Origin: an uncultured Hyphomicrobiales bacterium
GTDB taxonomy: Bacteria; Pseudomonadota; Alphaproteobacteria; Rhizobiales; Devosiaceae
DNA: 64,000 bases
Reading direction: 5' to 3'
Assembly (NCBI GenBank): GCA_903828145.1
Contig: CAIKKY010000029.1
Span: 122,267-186,266, forward strand
The notes under the pieces were generated by a model. That model saw only the letters and a list, made by a program, of their open reading frames with translations. It ran no database searches and was not told the origin of the DNA. The position numbers were made by a program, and so were the translations under genes. This document shows, piece by piece, positions 12,620 to 22,051 of the stretch (position 1 is the first letter of the stretch; the number at the start of each line of letters is the position of its first letter).

Positions 12620-14947
12620 TCAGATTTTCTGGATGAAGCTGTCGAGCACCTTTTTCGGCCCGGCCTTTTCGAAATCGATGGACAGCTTGTTGCCCTCGAT
12701 GCCGGTGATGCGGCCATAGCCGAACTTGAGGTGAAACACCCGCTCATCAAGTGCATAGGCCGAACTCAGGGTCTCAACCGAACGCGCCACGAGGTCGCCA
12801 TCGATGGTCAACGGACCCGCAGAGCGGCGGGTTGAGGCCTGCGTGCGGGCGCGCTGCCAGCCGGGCGTTTCGTAGAGCGAATCGAACGGGTCGCGCGTAT
12901 CGAACCGGCTGCGGCCGCCATAGCCGTAGCCGCCATAGCCTGAGCCCGTGTCTTTGACCTCGACCACCGCGGCGGGCAGCTCATCGAGGAAGCGCGAGGG
13001 GATGGCCGATTGCCACAGGCCATGGATACGGCGGTTCTGCGCCAGGGTGATCCGGAGGCGCTTGCGGGCGCGCGTGAGCCCGACATAGGCAAGACGACGC
13101 TCTTCTTCGAGCCCGGCGCGACCTGATTCATCGAGGGCGCGCTGGTGCGGGAACAGGCCTTCCTCCCAGCCGGGCAGGAACACCGTATCGAATTCGAGGC
13201 CCTTGGCCGAGTGCAGCGTCATGATGGAGACGGAGTCATCGGTGTCGCCCGCGTCGCGATCCATGACGAGCGCGATGTGTTCGAGAAAGCCCGAGAGGTT
13301 TTCGAACTCCTCCATCGAGCGCACCAGTTCCTTGAGGTTTTCAAGCCGCCCGGCGGAATCGGCCGATTTGTCGGCCTTCAGCATTTCTGTATAGCCCGAT
13401 TCATCGAGCACCTGCTGGGCCAGCTCGGCATGGGGCAGGGCGCGGCCACGCTCGGCCCAGAGGTCGAACTGGTGAATGAGGTCGCGCAGCGTGCTGCGCT
13501 GCTTGGGTTTCAGCTCTTCGGTTTCAACGAGGAGTCGCACCGCGCCGGTCAGTGGCAGGGACTGCGCCCGCGCCGTATCGAACAGCACTTTGATGGTTGA
13601 ATCGCCAAGGCCGCGCTTGGGGACATTGACGATCCGCTCGAAGGCAAGATCGTCGTTCATGTTGTTGATGATGCGCAAATAGGCGAGCGCATCGCGGATT
13701 TCCTTGCGCTCATAAAAGCGCGGGCCGCCGATAACGCGGTAATTGAGCCCCAGAGTGATGAAGCGCTCTTCGAATTCGCGCATCTGGAACGAGGCGCGCA
13801 CCAAAATGGCAATGTCATCGAGCTTGACGCCCTGGCGCTGCAGATCCTCGATTTCCTCACCAATGGTGCGGGCTTCTTCTTCTGAATCCCAGACCGAGGT
13901 CACGCCGATCTTGTCGCCGTCGTCGGCCACATCGGTCATCAGCGTTTTGCCAAGCCGATCGGCATTATGGGCAATCAGGTGCGAGGCGGCGGCGAGAATA
14001 TTCGCGGTCGAGCGATAATTGCGTTCGAGCCGCACGACCCTGGCGCCGGGGAAATCTTTCTCGAAGCGCAGGATGTTATCCACCTCCGCGCCGCGCCAGC
14101 CATAGATGGACTGATCGTCATCGCCCACGACGCAGATATTGGCCTCGCTCGGCGGGCGGCCGCTGGCGAGCAGCTTCAGCCAGCCATATTGGGCCGTGTT
14201 GCTGTCCTGATATTCGTCAACGAGAATATAGCGGAAGCGGCGGTGATATTCGGCCAGCACGTCGGGGTGGGCCTTGAACAGCGCGATGTTGAGCAGCAGC
14301 AGATCGCCGAAATCGGCGGCATTCAGCGCTCTGAGCCGCGCCTGATAATCGGCATACAGCGTCATGGCGCGACCATTGGCGAAGCCGGCATGCTCGGCGT
14401 CACTCACGTCTTCAGGCAGGAGACCACGGTTCTTCCAGGCATCGAGCTGGTTGGCGAACTGTCGCGCCGGCCAGCGTTTTTCATCGATATTGGCGACCTC
14501 GAGCAATTGCTTGATAAGCCGGATCTGGTCATCGGTATCGAGAATGGTGAAATCGGACCGCAGCCCCATCAATTCGGCGTGGCGGCGCAGGATGCGCGCG
14601 CCGATGGAATGGAACGTGCCAAGCCAGGGCATGGCCTCGACGCCCGAACCGACCAGCTTGCCGATACGATCCTTCATTTCGCGCGCGGCCTTGTTGGTGA
14701 AGGTCACGGCCAGAATTTCGCCGGGGCGCGCGAGACGCGACGACAGGATATGCGCAATGCGGGTGGTGAGTACCCGGGTCTTGCCCGTGCCGGCACCCGC
14801 GAGCGCCAGCAGCGGCCCCTCGGTGGTTTCCACCGCAGCGCGCTGTTCGTCGTTGAGGCCCTTGAGGTAATCAGAAGCGGGCCGGCCGAACTGGCTGGTG
14901 ATGGCCCCGGGCGCGGGGCGCTCGAGGCGCTGCGGTTCGGCGGGCAT
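12620..14947 (-). CDS. uvrD: ATP-dependent DNA helicase UvrD/PcrA
   Basis: This is a superfamily 1A helicase in nucleotide excision and mismatch repair. Walker A is LALAGAGTGKTRVLTTRI, followed by motif Ia AVTFTNKAAREMK, Walker B ILVDEYQDSNTAQ, and motif III GDDDQSIYGWRGA. Motifs V and VI are MTLHSAKGLEFDTVFLPG and RRLAYVGLTRARKRL. The C-terminus (FHLKFGYGRITGIEGNKLSI) is the Tudor-like domain of UvrD/PcrA that contacts RNA polymerase. I took the ATG at 14947 (MPAEPQRLERP) over an in-frame upstream start. The length is 775 residues. Confidence 0.95.
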   Translation of the reverse strand: MPAEPQRLERPAPGAITSQFGRPASDYLKGLNDEQRAAVETTEGPLLALAGAGTGKTRVLTTRIAHILSSRLARPGEILAVTFTNKAAREMKDRIGKLVGSGVEAMPWLGTFHSIGARILRRHAELMGLRSDFTILDTDDQIRLIKQLLEVANIDEKRWPARQFANQLDAWKNRGLLPEDVSDAEHAGFANGRAMTLYADYQARLRALNAADFGDLLLLNIALFKAHPDVLAEYHRRFRYILVDEYQDSNTAQYGWLKLLASGRPPSEANICVVGDDDQSIYGWRGAEVDNILRFEKDFPGARVVRLERNYRSTANILAAASHLIAHNADRLGKTLMTDVADDGDKIGVTSVWDSEEEARTIGEEIEDLQRQGVKLDDIAILVRASFQMREFEERFITLGLNYRVIGGPRFYERKEIRDALAYLRIINNMNDDLAFERIVNVPKRGLGDSTIKVLFDTARAQSLPLTGAVRLLVETEELKPKQRSTLRDLIHQFDLWAERGRALPHAELAQQVLDESGYTEMLKADKSADSAGRLENLKELVRSMEEFENLSGFLEHIALVMDRDAGDTDDSVSIMTLHSAKGLEFDTVFLPGWEEGLFPHQRALDESGRAGLEEERRLAYVGLTRARKRLRITLAQNRRIHGLWQSAIPSRFLDELPAAVVEVKDTGSGYGGYGYGGRSRFDTRDPFDSLYETPGWQRARTQASTRRSAGPLTIDGDLVARSVETLSSAYALDERVFHLKFGYGRITGIEGNKLSIDFEKAGPKKVLDSFIQKI

Positions 14948-15164
14948 AGGGGGCGAATCTCTTTTTGTTCTCGTTGAGCCAATATAGGGGGGCGATTGGG
15001 GCAAATCCACGAGGGGCATCCGCTTATCCCGGTTTTGCCAGAGTTTTGGTGGCTTTTGACGCCATGACTGTGACGAAACCTGCCCGAAAGCCGCCAGAGG
15101 CGTGGCACGGGCACGAGAATTGGCCTAATCTCGCAGGGCGTGTGAGGGGAATTGCGGTGCAGGG

Positions 15165-18100
15165 GTGCTAAACCGGCTCTATATCGTTGTGGGCGTGGTG
15201 GCTATTCTGGTGCTGCTTGCCGCCTTTGTGGCGCCGGTCTTCATGCCCTGGTCGGCCTATCGGCTGCGCTTTGAGCAGATTGCTACCGAGGTGGCCGGGG
15301 CGCCGGTGACCATTGGCGGCGACATTCGGTTTGCGCTGCTGCCCGAACCGACGCTGGAGTTCAACGCGGTCACCGTGGGCGCGGCTGATGGTCCGGAGGT
15401 CCGCGTGGCGCGGGTTGCGGCGCGGTTCTCGCTGATGGATTTCCTCACCGACCGCTACACGGTGAACGAGCTGACGCTCGATACCCCGCAGGTGGCGCTT
15501 GCCATTGCCGAAGATGGTGGCCTTGATGCGCGCGCCCTCGGCTGGCCCATCGGCTCGGCCGATGTGTCGATTGCCGCAGCCACCATCAGCCATGGGGCGG
15601 TGCGCTTTGCCGACCGGCGCAATGGCGGCGCGTTCACGGCCGAGGGCCTCGACGGCACGCTGAAGCGCGACGGAGCTTCAGGGCTCGTCAACCTCCAGCT
15701 CATGGGTACGGTGCTCGGCGTGCGGCAGGCGTTCAGCCTGTCGGCAGGCGGGGTCGACGCCTTTGGCGAGGCGGCCTTGGCCATGAGCCTCCGCAATGCC
15801 GATACGGGTGCCGTGACGAGCGTTGAGGGCGTGCTGAGCGGCACCACGCAGCCCAATTTTACCGGCACGCTGGATTTTCGGCAGCCACCGCCGCGACCGG
15901 ACCCGAATGGGCCGCCGCCCTCTGCCGCCGAAATGGGGCGCGGTGACCTGACGCTTGCGGCCAGCGTCACCGTGACCGCTGATCATCTGATCGTGTCGGA
16001 CTATACGCTTCTACCCGATGAAAACCGCACTACCACGCGGCTCACCGGTGCGGCGCGGGTGAATTTTGGCGTAAAGACCTCGTTCGATGCCGTCGTGTCG
16101 GGCGGGGTAGTGACCCTGCCGCCGCTCAACGGCCCGTCTGCCGGTTCCGGCACAGCCAGCGTGCGGCCCTGGGAATTGATGCGGCTGTTCCGCGAATTGC
16201 CGGGTCTGCCCCATCTCGGCATGCCTGGGGAGGTGACGCTCAATGTCACCGAACTCGGCCTGCGGGGTCTGCCACTGCGCAAACTGGCGGCGGAACTTGC
16301 CGCTGACGCCGGGGGCTGGACGCTGAAATCACTCTCGGCGGACCTGCCGGGGGGAACGCACCTGACCCTTGCTGGTCGGCTCGATCAGGGCGGCGACGGC
16401 GACCGGTTTGCAGGTCGCGTGGCGCTGAACTCAAAACGCCTCGACCTGCTGTCGGCGCTTTATCGTAAGCCGGCCAAGGCGAATCCCCTGTTCAACCGCG
16501 ACGGGGCGCTCTCGGCGGATCTGGCGCTTGAGCAGGGCACCCTGCGCTTTGCGTCCGGCCAGTTGCGGATTGGCGACCTGACGCACCAATTCACCGGCAG
16601 CATGGACGTGGGCACGAATCCGAGCCTCACGCTCGGCGCGGACTTGGGTACGCTCGATGACGCCCAGAGTGCGGCGCTTGCGGCTCTCCTGCCGGACATT
16701 GCGCCGGAACTGGGGTTCGGCGCGACGTTCCAGACGGGCAAACTGAAAGTTTCGGCCAAACGGATCACGCTTGCGGGGCTCGGGGCCGAGGATGTTGCGC
16801 TCACCGCCGATTGGGCAGGCGGGGTGGTGGGTGTCACCAATTTTTCGGCCCGCGACTGGGGCGGGGCATCGGTTTCGCTCGCGGGTATGACGCTGTTTGG
16901 TGCGCTGACAGCGCCCGATCTATCGGGGCGGGCGGTGCTCGCGCTCGCGCGGGCCGATGCGCCGGCGCTACGGACGCTTGCGGGGCTCGTCGGGGTGCCT
17001 GCGGACCGGCTCGGGGCACTCAATTCGGTGTTTCCGGCGCGGCTCGAGCTTGATTTCGCGCCGCCCAATGCCGAGGGCACCCAAGCGGTGGATGTGACCG
17101 GAACGCTCGGCTCGGCCGCGCTCGAGGCCGGGGCCCGGTTCGAGGGGGGCTTCTTCAAGGCGCTGCTGCACCCGTTTGATGTGACAGGCAGGCTGACGGG
17201 CGGCGACCTGTCGGCGGTCTTTGCCACCCTTGGGTTTGAGGAGACGCCGCTATTTTCCGGCACAGCGCCGGTGGTGGCCGATATGACCCTCAAGGGTCAG
17301 GTGGGCGGGCCGATCAGCACCGGGGTGTCGCTGCAATCGGGCCGTGAAAAGCTGAGTTTTGACGGGCAGTTGAGCGGAAAATCTCTTGAGGCGATTCAGG
17401 TCTCGGGCACGATCAGTGCGGCGCTAGAGCAGGGCACCGGGCTTGCCGCGCTGGCGGGTGCGGGCGGCATCAGCCTGCCGGGCGTCACTGTGTCGGCGGC
17501 GATCTCGTATGAGCCCGATGGCACGTTGCGGGTGAACAGCATCACCGGCGAGATGGGCGGAGCGGCCCTCACCGGCACGCTCGCGCGGCAGCAGCTGGGC
17601 GGTACGCCGCGCCTCACCGGCGATCTGTCGCTTGAGCGCGCCGATGCCGGGTTGCTGCTGGCGCTGCTGGCGGGCCCAGCGGCGCTGGTGCCCGACGGTC
17701 CGCTCGATCTCGGCCCGCTGGGGCGCGGGAGCGAGGGTCGGGTCGGGTTCACGGTCAAAACCCTGTCGGCTATGGGCAGAGACCGGGTCGCGGACGCGGC
17801 GTTCGATCTCACCTGGGACAGGACATCGACCCATATCCGGCGCTTTGCGGGGCAGGTGGGTTCAGGCACGCTGAACCTCGATCTCGGGCTGTGCTGCGCG
17901 GGAAGCGTGGCGGACAAGGAGCTGACGCTGCGCTTTGGGCTCGATGGCGTGCCGTTGGCGGCGCTCCTGTCGCCTGAAGCCGCGACGACGCTTTCCGGCA
18001 GCCTGTCGGCAACCGGATCGGTGAGCGGGGTGGGCGCGAGCCTTGCGGCGCTGGAAAACGGGGTTGCCGGCAGCGGCAGCGTCACCATCACGTCTCTTGG

Positions 18101-18683
18101 CGTTGCGGGGCTCGATCCGGCTGCGCTGGTGTCGGTCACCGATGCGGCGGCGGTGATCTCGACCCCGCCTGAAACTCTGCAGGCGGACCTTGAGCGTCGG
18201 CTGGGCGCGGGTCTGTTTGCGGCCCCGATGGTTTCGGGGGCCTTCAGCATCAGCGGCGGTCTGGTGCGGGTGCCCAATCTCGGAATCACCGGCGATACCG
18301 GGCAGCTGTTTGGCAATGTGAGTCTGCGGCTCGCCGATCTCGGGCTTGGGGGCAGCCTTGAGCTGGCCCCTCGGGCTGATGCAACGGCGGGTATCCTTCC
18401 GGCGAGTCTCGCCCGGGCGACCCTCGGTCTTGGTGGTTCGCTCACTACGCCTCGGGTCGAGACCGATCTCACCGGGCTGATCGACGCGCTTTTGGCCTCA
18501 GCGCTGGAAGCTGAAGCGGCGCGGCTTGAGCGCCTTCGGGCCGAGGACGAGGCCCGAAAACAGGCTGCGGCCGAAGAGGCGGCGCGCATGGCGGCTGAAG
18601 CTGAAAAACTGGCGCCGATCGTGCCAAAGCCGGCCCCGCTGCGGGATGCGCCGGTTGATCTCCTGGGGACGGGAAGCCAATAG
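15165..18683 (+). CDS. AsmA family protein (large, 1172 residues)
   Basis: One N-terminal membrane helix (VVGVVAILVLLAAFVAPVF, residues 8-26) precedes a long beta-rich periplasmic region full of repeated short strands. AsmA-type segments such as ITRISHGAVRFADRR-like and TVNELTLDTPQVAL occur near residues 100-150. The C-terminal 60 residues form a charged Ala/Glu/Arg helix, probably a coiled coil. Proteins of this repeating beta-groove group are implicated in phospholipid transport between the membranes. The GTG start at 15165 gives the transmembrane helix at the right place. The gene diverges from uvrD and converges on the ribbon-helix-helix gene. Confidence 0.85.
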   Translation: MLNRLYIVVGVVAILVLLAAFVAPVFMPWSAYRLRFEQIATEVAGAPVTIGGDIRFALLPEPTLEFNAVTVGAADGPEVRVARVAARFSLMDFLTDRYTVNELTLDTPQVALAIAEDGGLDARALGWPIGSADVSIAAATISHGAVRFADRRNGGAFTAEGLDGTLKRDGASGLVNLQLMGTVLGVRQAFSLSAGGVDAFGEAALAMSLRNADTGAVTSVEGVLSGTTQPNFTGTLDFRQPPPRPDPNGPPPSAAEMGRGDLTLAASVTVTADHLIVSDYTLLPDENRTTTRLTGAARVNFGVKTSFDAVVSGGVVTLPPLNGPSAGSGTASVRPWELMRLFRELPGLPHLGMPGEVTLNVTELGLRGLPLRKLAAELAADAGGWTLKSLSADLPGGTHLTLAGRLDQGGDGDRFAGRVALNSKRLDLLSALYRKPAKANPLFNRDGALSADLALEQGTLRFASGQLRIGDLTHQFTGSMDVGTNPSLTLGADLGTLDDAQSAALAALLPDIAPELGFGATFQTGKLKVSAKRITLAGLGAEDVALTADWAGGVVGVTNFSARDWGGASVSLAGMTLFGALTAPDLSGRAVLALARADAPALRTLAGLVGVPADRLGALNSVFPARLELDFAPPNAEGTQAVDVTGTLGSAALEAGARFEGGFFKALLHPFDVTGRLTGGDLSAVFATLGFEETPLFSGTAPVVADMTLKGQVGGPISTGVSLQSGREKLSFDGQLSGKSLEAIQVSGTISAALEQGTGLAALAGAGGISLPGVTVSAAISYEPDGTLRVNSITGEMGGAALTGTLARQQLGGTPRLTGDLSLERADAGLLLALLAGPAALVPDGPLDLGPLGRGSEGRVGFTVKTLSAMGRDRVADAAFDLTWDRTSTHIRRFAGQVGSGTLNLDLGLCCAGSVADKELTLRFGLDGVPLAALLSPEAATTLSGSLSATGSVSGVGASLAALENGVAGSGSVTITSLGVAGLDPAALVSVTDAAAVISTPPETLQADLERRLGAGLFAAPMVSGAFSISGGLVRVPNLGITGDTGQLFGNVSLRLADLGLGGSLELAPRADATAGILPASLARATLGLGGSLTTPRVETDLTGLIDALLASALEAEAARLERLRAEDEARKQAAAEEAARMAAEAEKLAPIVPKPAPLRDAPVDLLGTGSQ

Positions 18684-18692
18684 GCGTTGCGG

Positions 18693-18896
18693 CTAGCGGC
18701 GTTGCGCCCAATCGAGCGCTGCGACCCGCAGCGCCGAGCTGAGGTTGGGGCCCTGCCGCGCCTCATCAATGTCGCGGATGAGTTGGGCGATGGAGAGCCC
18801 CCGCGCGTTCGCCAGCTCCTCGAGCGCCGCCCAGAACTCGGGCTCGAGCGCGAGGCTGGTGCGGTGCCCGGCAATGGTCAGCGACCGTTTTTCCAC
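18693..18896 (-). CDS. Ribbon-helix-helix domain protein (67 residues)
   Basis: A short protein begins MEKRSLTIAGHRTSLALEPE, a beta strand followed by FWAALEELANARGLSIAQLIRDI, the two helices of a ribbon-helix-helix fold. Such domains bind DNA as dimers, although members of this small family are uncharacterised. It starts five bases after the sspB stop and must be cotranscribed with it. Its target is unknown, and autoregulation of the pair is a plausible guess. Confidence 0.82.
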   Translation of the reverse strand: MEKRSLTIAGHRTSLALEPEFWAALEELANARGLSIAQLIRDIDEARQGPNLSSALRVAALDWAQRR

Positions 18897-18901
18897 CGGG
18901 G

Positions 18902-19384
18902 CTATTTCTTGCGGAAGGCGTCGAGGCTCACGACCTTTTCACCGGGCTCGGCCGGGGGCTGGGTCGGCTTTTCGGGTGGCGGCGCGCCGGGGCCCGGCGG
19001 CGGGGCCTCGGGATCGTTGGCGCGGGTCATTTCAACATCAAATTGCAGGCCGAACTGCACCGACGGATCGAAGAAGCCCTTGATGGCCGAGAAGGGGATG
19101 ACCAGCGTTTCAGCGCGGCCATCGAAGGAGAGGTCCACCTCAAAGCCGGTGTCGTGCACCTTGAGGTTGTCATACTGGTTCTGCATGACGATGGTCATTT
19201 CCTTGTCATACTGCTCGAGCAGGCGCTGCGAGACGCGAACGCCGGGCGCGCGGGTTACAAAGTTGATGAAAAAGTGATGCTCGCCCGGCAGGCCGGTGCG
19301 GGCCACCTCGGCCAAAACCTTGCGGACTACGCCGCGCAGCGCTTCCTGCGCCAGAATATCGTAGCGGATCAGGTCTTCAGCCAT
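18902..19384 (-). CDS. sspB: SspB-family ClpXP adaptor (alpha type)
   Basis: SspB binds ssrA-tagged proteins and hands them to the ClpXP protease. The folded domain (residues 1-about 120) carries FINFVTRAPGVRVSQRLLEQ and MQNQYDNLKV. A flexible Pro/Gly/Glu-rich linker leads to the C-terminal tail VVSLDAFRKK, the ClpX-docking peptide seen in alphaproteobacterial SspB. The ATG at 19384 is preferred over an upstream in-frame start because it begins the conserved LIRYDILAQEALRGVV. The tmRNA gene that makes the tag lies just upstream on the same strand, so tagger and adaptor are adjacent. Confidence 0.9.
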   Translation of the reverse strand: MAEDLIRYDILAQEALRGVVRKVLAEVARTGLPGEHHFFINFVTRAPGVRVSQRLLEQYDKEMTIVMQNQYDNLKVHDTGFEVDLSFDGRAETLVIPFSAIKGFFDPSVQFGLQFDVEMTRANDPEAPPPGPGAPPPEKPTQPPAEPGEKVVSLDAFRKK

Positions 19385-19492
19385 GGTGTCCTCATGAGGC
19401 AATACGCCATTTAGTGCGCCTTGCGGCCTGATCGCAAGCGGGCCAGAGCGCATAAAAACGCGCGCACACAGAACACGATAGGGGACAGCGGC

Positions 19493-19528
19493 AAAAGGAA
19501 GTGCAGGCTTCTGTTGCCAGGTGCCTGC
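19493..19528 (-). terminator. Hairpin with T tract at the end of ssrA
   Basis: On the minus strand, GCAGGC (19528-19523) and GCCTGC (19508-19503) form a stem that is followed by TTCCTTTT. It may be the last helix of the coding piece as well as the terminator. Confidence 0.55.
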
Positions 19529-19586
19529 GAACCCCGCCTTCTACCTGCTACAGCAGAAGGGCTTTAGGTCAGGTGCCAGCACCGCA

Positions 19587-19625
19587 TCACGCGGCGAGAG
19601 CAACCTTAGCATAGTTGTCATTGGC
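19587..19625 (-). CDS. tmRNA tag reading frame (ANDNYAKVALAA)
   Basis: The resume codon GCC is at 19625-19623, after GTAGTT, and the stop TGA at 19589-19587. The peptide has the AND start and the ALAA end expected of a ClpX/SspB-recognised degradation tag. It is translated only on stalled ribosomes and is not an independent gene. Confidence 0.93.
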   Translation of the reverse strand, partial: ANDNYAKVALAA

Positions 19626-19823
19626 AACTACTAGGATGGCCCGATATCGGTGGTACCATGCCGAGCAAAAGACAGACCTTTACGCCCTTGTCGATCCTGT
19701 TTCGCCCCCTCACGCCCCGGCCAATACCGGGAGGAAATCTGGTGGAGGCGCCGGGCACTGCCCCCGGGTCCAATAGGCTTATTACGCCAGCAGTTTATCG
19801 CCATAGTCCTTGCGGACAGGGCC

Positions 19824-19852
19824 AATATAGGGAGCCTAGGCCCAAGGCGCAA
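19824..19852 (-). promoter_or_regulatory. Sigma-70-type promoter of ssrA
   Basis: On the minus strand, TTGCGC (-35, 19852-19847) and TATATT (-10, 19829-19824) are 17 bases apart. Transcription would start near 19817, just before the acceptor piece. Confidence 0.75.
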
Positions 19853-19983
19853 GACGCGGCTTAGGGCTCGTTCCTGCCTGATTGTCCGGTCCGGGATCAT
19901 GCGGATGGGAGGCATCCGAACTGGCGGCGGGCCCCGGGGTCCGGGCACACTCTGGGCGTGGATGGCGTGGCTGGAGCTGAGGC

Positions 19984-20682
19984 ATGTATCACGAGGTGCA
20001 AAGCGCGCTCAAACGGCTTGGGTTCCACCCCGGCCCAGTCGACGGCATACCAGGGCGGCGGACCATCCGCGCCATCCGCAATTTTCAACGCATTCTGGGG
20101 CTGCGGCCCGATGGGGTGATCGGGCCCGATACGGCGGACGTGCTGTTCGGCGGTGCGCCGCCTGCGGCCCTCAACGGCTTCGCGGGGCTCGGCACACCCT
20201 GGCTTGCCGAAGCGTGGCGCCTGCGCGACGTGAAGGAAGCCCCAGGTGCGGCCGATAATCCAACGATTACGGGTTGGGCCGCCGATCTGCATCTCGGCTC
20301 GTTCCCCGATTCGACGCCCTGGTGCGGGCTCTTCGTATCGCATTGCGTGGCCAGCCAATTGCCGGATGAGCCTTTGCCCCGCCTTCCGATGCGGGCGCGC
20401 AGCTGGGCCGGCTTCGGGCGGAGCTGTCGACCGCAGCCGGGGGCCGTGGCGGTGTTCTGGCGGGAGAGCCCGGCGGCTGAGACGGGCCATGTCGGGTTCT
20501 ATTTCGGCGAGGACGATGCGGCCTATCACATTTTGGGGGGCAATCAGGGCGACCGGGTGAGCGTGGCCCGCATTGCCCGGGATCGCCTGATTTCGACGCG
20601 CTGGCCGATCAGCGTGCCAGAGCCCACCGGGCGACCCCTGAAAGTCAGCGCGGCGGGGGAGTTGAGCCGCAGCGAGCGCTGA
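19984..20682 (+). CDS. Peptidoglycan-binding protein with TIGR02594/CHAP-like cell-wall domain
   Basis: Residues 1-60 are a peptidoglycan-binding domain 1 (VQSALKRLGFHPGPVDGIPG, then TIRAIRNFQRILGLRPDGVIGP). The rest resembles the TIGR02594 family of NlpC/P60- or CHAP-like enzymes, with the catalytic Cys in STPWCGLFVSHC and a likely His in TGHVGFYFGED. Such proteins cleave peptidoglycan peptides and are common in phage lysis modules and gene transfer agents. No signal peptide is seen, and no holin or other phage gene is adjacent. Its position next to ssrA, a frequent integration site, hints at a leftover from an old element. The role is inferred. Confidence 0.75.
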   Translation: MYHEVQSALKRLGFHPGPVDGIPGRRTIRAIRNFQRILGLRPDGVIGPDTADVLFGGAPPAALNGFAGLGTPWLAEAWRLRDVKEAPGAADNPTITGWAADLHLGSFPDSTPWCGLFVSHCVASQLPDEPLPRLPMRARSWAGFGRSCRPQPGAVAVFWRESPAAETGHVGFYFGEDDAAYHILGGNQGDRVSVARIARDRLISTRWPISVPEPTGRPLKVSAAGELSRSER

Positions 20683-20777
20683 GGCGCGGATCAAAATTTC
20701 GGTACGGGGGCGAGGGGGCGGTTCCGGCAAGGCGATAGGGGCATTAGCGTTACGGCAGACGAATCGGACCTTTTGCC

Positions 20778-21572
20778 ATGCACGCCTATCTCAGCCTGAT
20801 GCGCGACATCATCGACACCGGCACCGACCGGCCCGACCGGACGGGCACTGGCACGCGCTCGGTGTTTGGCCGCCAATTGCGGTTTGACCTGTCGGCGGGG
20901 TTCCCGCTCCTCACCACCAAAAAGCTGCACTGGAAATCCATTGCCTATGAGCTTTTGTGGTTCCTGCGCGGGGAAACCAACGTGCGCTGGTTGCAGGACC
21001 ATGGGGTCAAAATCTGGGACGCCTGGGCCGATGAGCACGGCGACCTCGGCCCGGTCTATGGCTCACAATGGCGCTCGTGGCCCGATGGGCGGGGCGGCAC
21101 CATCGACCAGATCGCTTCGGTTGTGCGCTCGATCCGCGAAAAACCGGATTCGCGGCGGCACATTGTGACGGCCTGGAACCCGGCAGAGGTCGATGACATG
21201 GCGCTGCCGCCCTGCCATTGCCTGTTCCAGTTCTATGTCGCGGACGGCAAGCTGAGCTGCCAGCTCTATCAGCGCAGCGCCGACCTGTTTTTGGGCGTGC
21301 CGTTCAACATCGCCTCTTATGCGCTGTTGACCCATATGATGGCCGAGGTGACCGGGCTCAAGGTGGGGGATTTCGTGCATAGCTTTGGCGATGTGCACCT
21401 GTATCACAATCATCTGGCGCAGGCCGAAACCCAGCTGGCGCGCGCGCCCCGGGCGCTGCCGAGTCTAAGGTTCGCGCGTCCTGTGCAGGATATTTTTGAT
21501 TTCCGGTTCGAGGATTTCGGCCTTGAGGGCTATGACCCACACCCGCATATCAAAGCCGAGGTCGCAGTATGA
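20778..21572 (+). CDS. thyA: Thymidylate synthase ThyA
   Basis: ThyA converts dUMP to dTMP using methylene-tetrahydrofolate. The dimer and substrate motifs [12 protein letters not shown], the nucleophile Cys in [13 protein letters not shown], and [20 protein letters not shown] are all present. The length of 264 residues is the short standard form. It begins an operon: the stop overlaps the GNAT ATG by four bases, and folA follows, so the dihydrofolate produced here is reduced by a neighbour. Confidence 0.98.
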   Translation: MHAYLSLMRDIIDTGTDRPDRTGTGTRSVFGRQLRFDLSAGFPLLTTKKLHWKSIAYELLWFLRGETNVRWLQDHGVKIWDAWADEHGDLGPVYGSQWRSWPDGRGGTIDQIASVVRSIREKPDSRRHIVTAWNPAEVDDMALPPCHCLFQFYVADGKLSCQLYQRSADLFLGVPFNIASYALLTHMMAEVTGLKVGDFVHSFGDVHLYHNHLAQAETQLARAPRALPSLRFARPVQDIFDFRFEDFGLEGYDPHPHIKAEVAV

Positions 21573-22051
21573 GCCTGGCTCTGCGCGCGGCACGCCCTGA
21601 GGATGCGGCGCTGATCCTCACGCTGATCCGCGAACTGGCCGCGTTCGAAAAGCTGCTGCATGAGGTGGACGCGAGCGAAGCCGATCTGCAGCGCGACCTC
21701 TTTGGCGCCGCGCCCAGAGTGTTTGCGGATATCGCCGAATGGCAGGGCGAGCCGGTTGGCTTTTCGCTGTGGTTTTACACCTATTCGACTTTTCAGGGCC
21801 GACACGGGATCTGGCTCGAAGACCTTTATGTGCGGCCCGAGGCGCGGGGACGCGGCATTGGCAAGGCGATGATCGAGGCCCTGTGCCAGCGGGCCGTCAG
21901 CGAGCGGCTGGGGCGCGTCGAATGGTGGGTGCTCGACTGGAACACCAGCGCCATCGGCTTTTATACAGCGCTCGGCGGCGAGATGATGGAGGATTGGACC
22001 AAGGTACGGCTCTCGGGCCCGGGGCTGAAACGGCTGGGTGAGGGCGCATGA
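21569..22051 (+). CDS. GNAT family N-acetyltransferase
   Basis: The acetyl-CoA motif A is visible as [20 protein letters not shown] (about residues 88-107), preceded by [12 protein letters not shown] and followed by [20 protein letters not shown]. This resembles the small-molecule polyamine/diamine acetyltransferase branch, but the substrate cannot be read from the sequence. At 160 residues it is one domain. It overlaps thyA and folA by four bases on each side, so translation of all three is coupled. Confidence 0.9.
   Translation: MSLALRAARPEDAALILTLIRELAAFEKLLHEVDASEADLQRDLFGAAPRVFADIAEWQGEPVGFSLWFYTYSTFQGRHGIWLEDLYVRPEARGRGIGKAMIEALCQRAVSERLGRVEWWVLDWNTSAIGFYTALGGEMMEDWTKVRLSGPGLKRLGEGA

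Larger units (their letters stand above)
19493..19817 (-). ncRNA. ssrA: Two-piece, circularly permuted tmRNA (ssrA)
   Basis: Read on the minus strand, the acceptor piece comes first (about 19817 to 19740). It ends in GCGCCUCCACCA, with CCA encoded, after a T-arm-like GGACCCGGGGGC. A short spacer of about 30 bases follows, then the coding piece from 19709, which starts GGGGGCGAAACAGGAUCGAC. Its first seven bases GGGGGCG pair fully with CGCCUCC of the acceptor piece (one G-U), rebuilding the acceptor stem. The tag frame at 19625-19587 reads ANDNYAKVALAA then UGA. This is the permuted form known from alphaproteobacteria. The exact mature ends, especially near 19500, are estimates. Confidence 0.95.

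Noticed and set aside
19650..20258. 202-codon plus-strand ORF across the tmRNA gene
   Set aside because: It overlaps ssrA, reads through its structured pieces and encodes a low-complexity Arg/Pro sequence.
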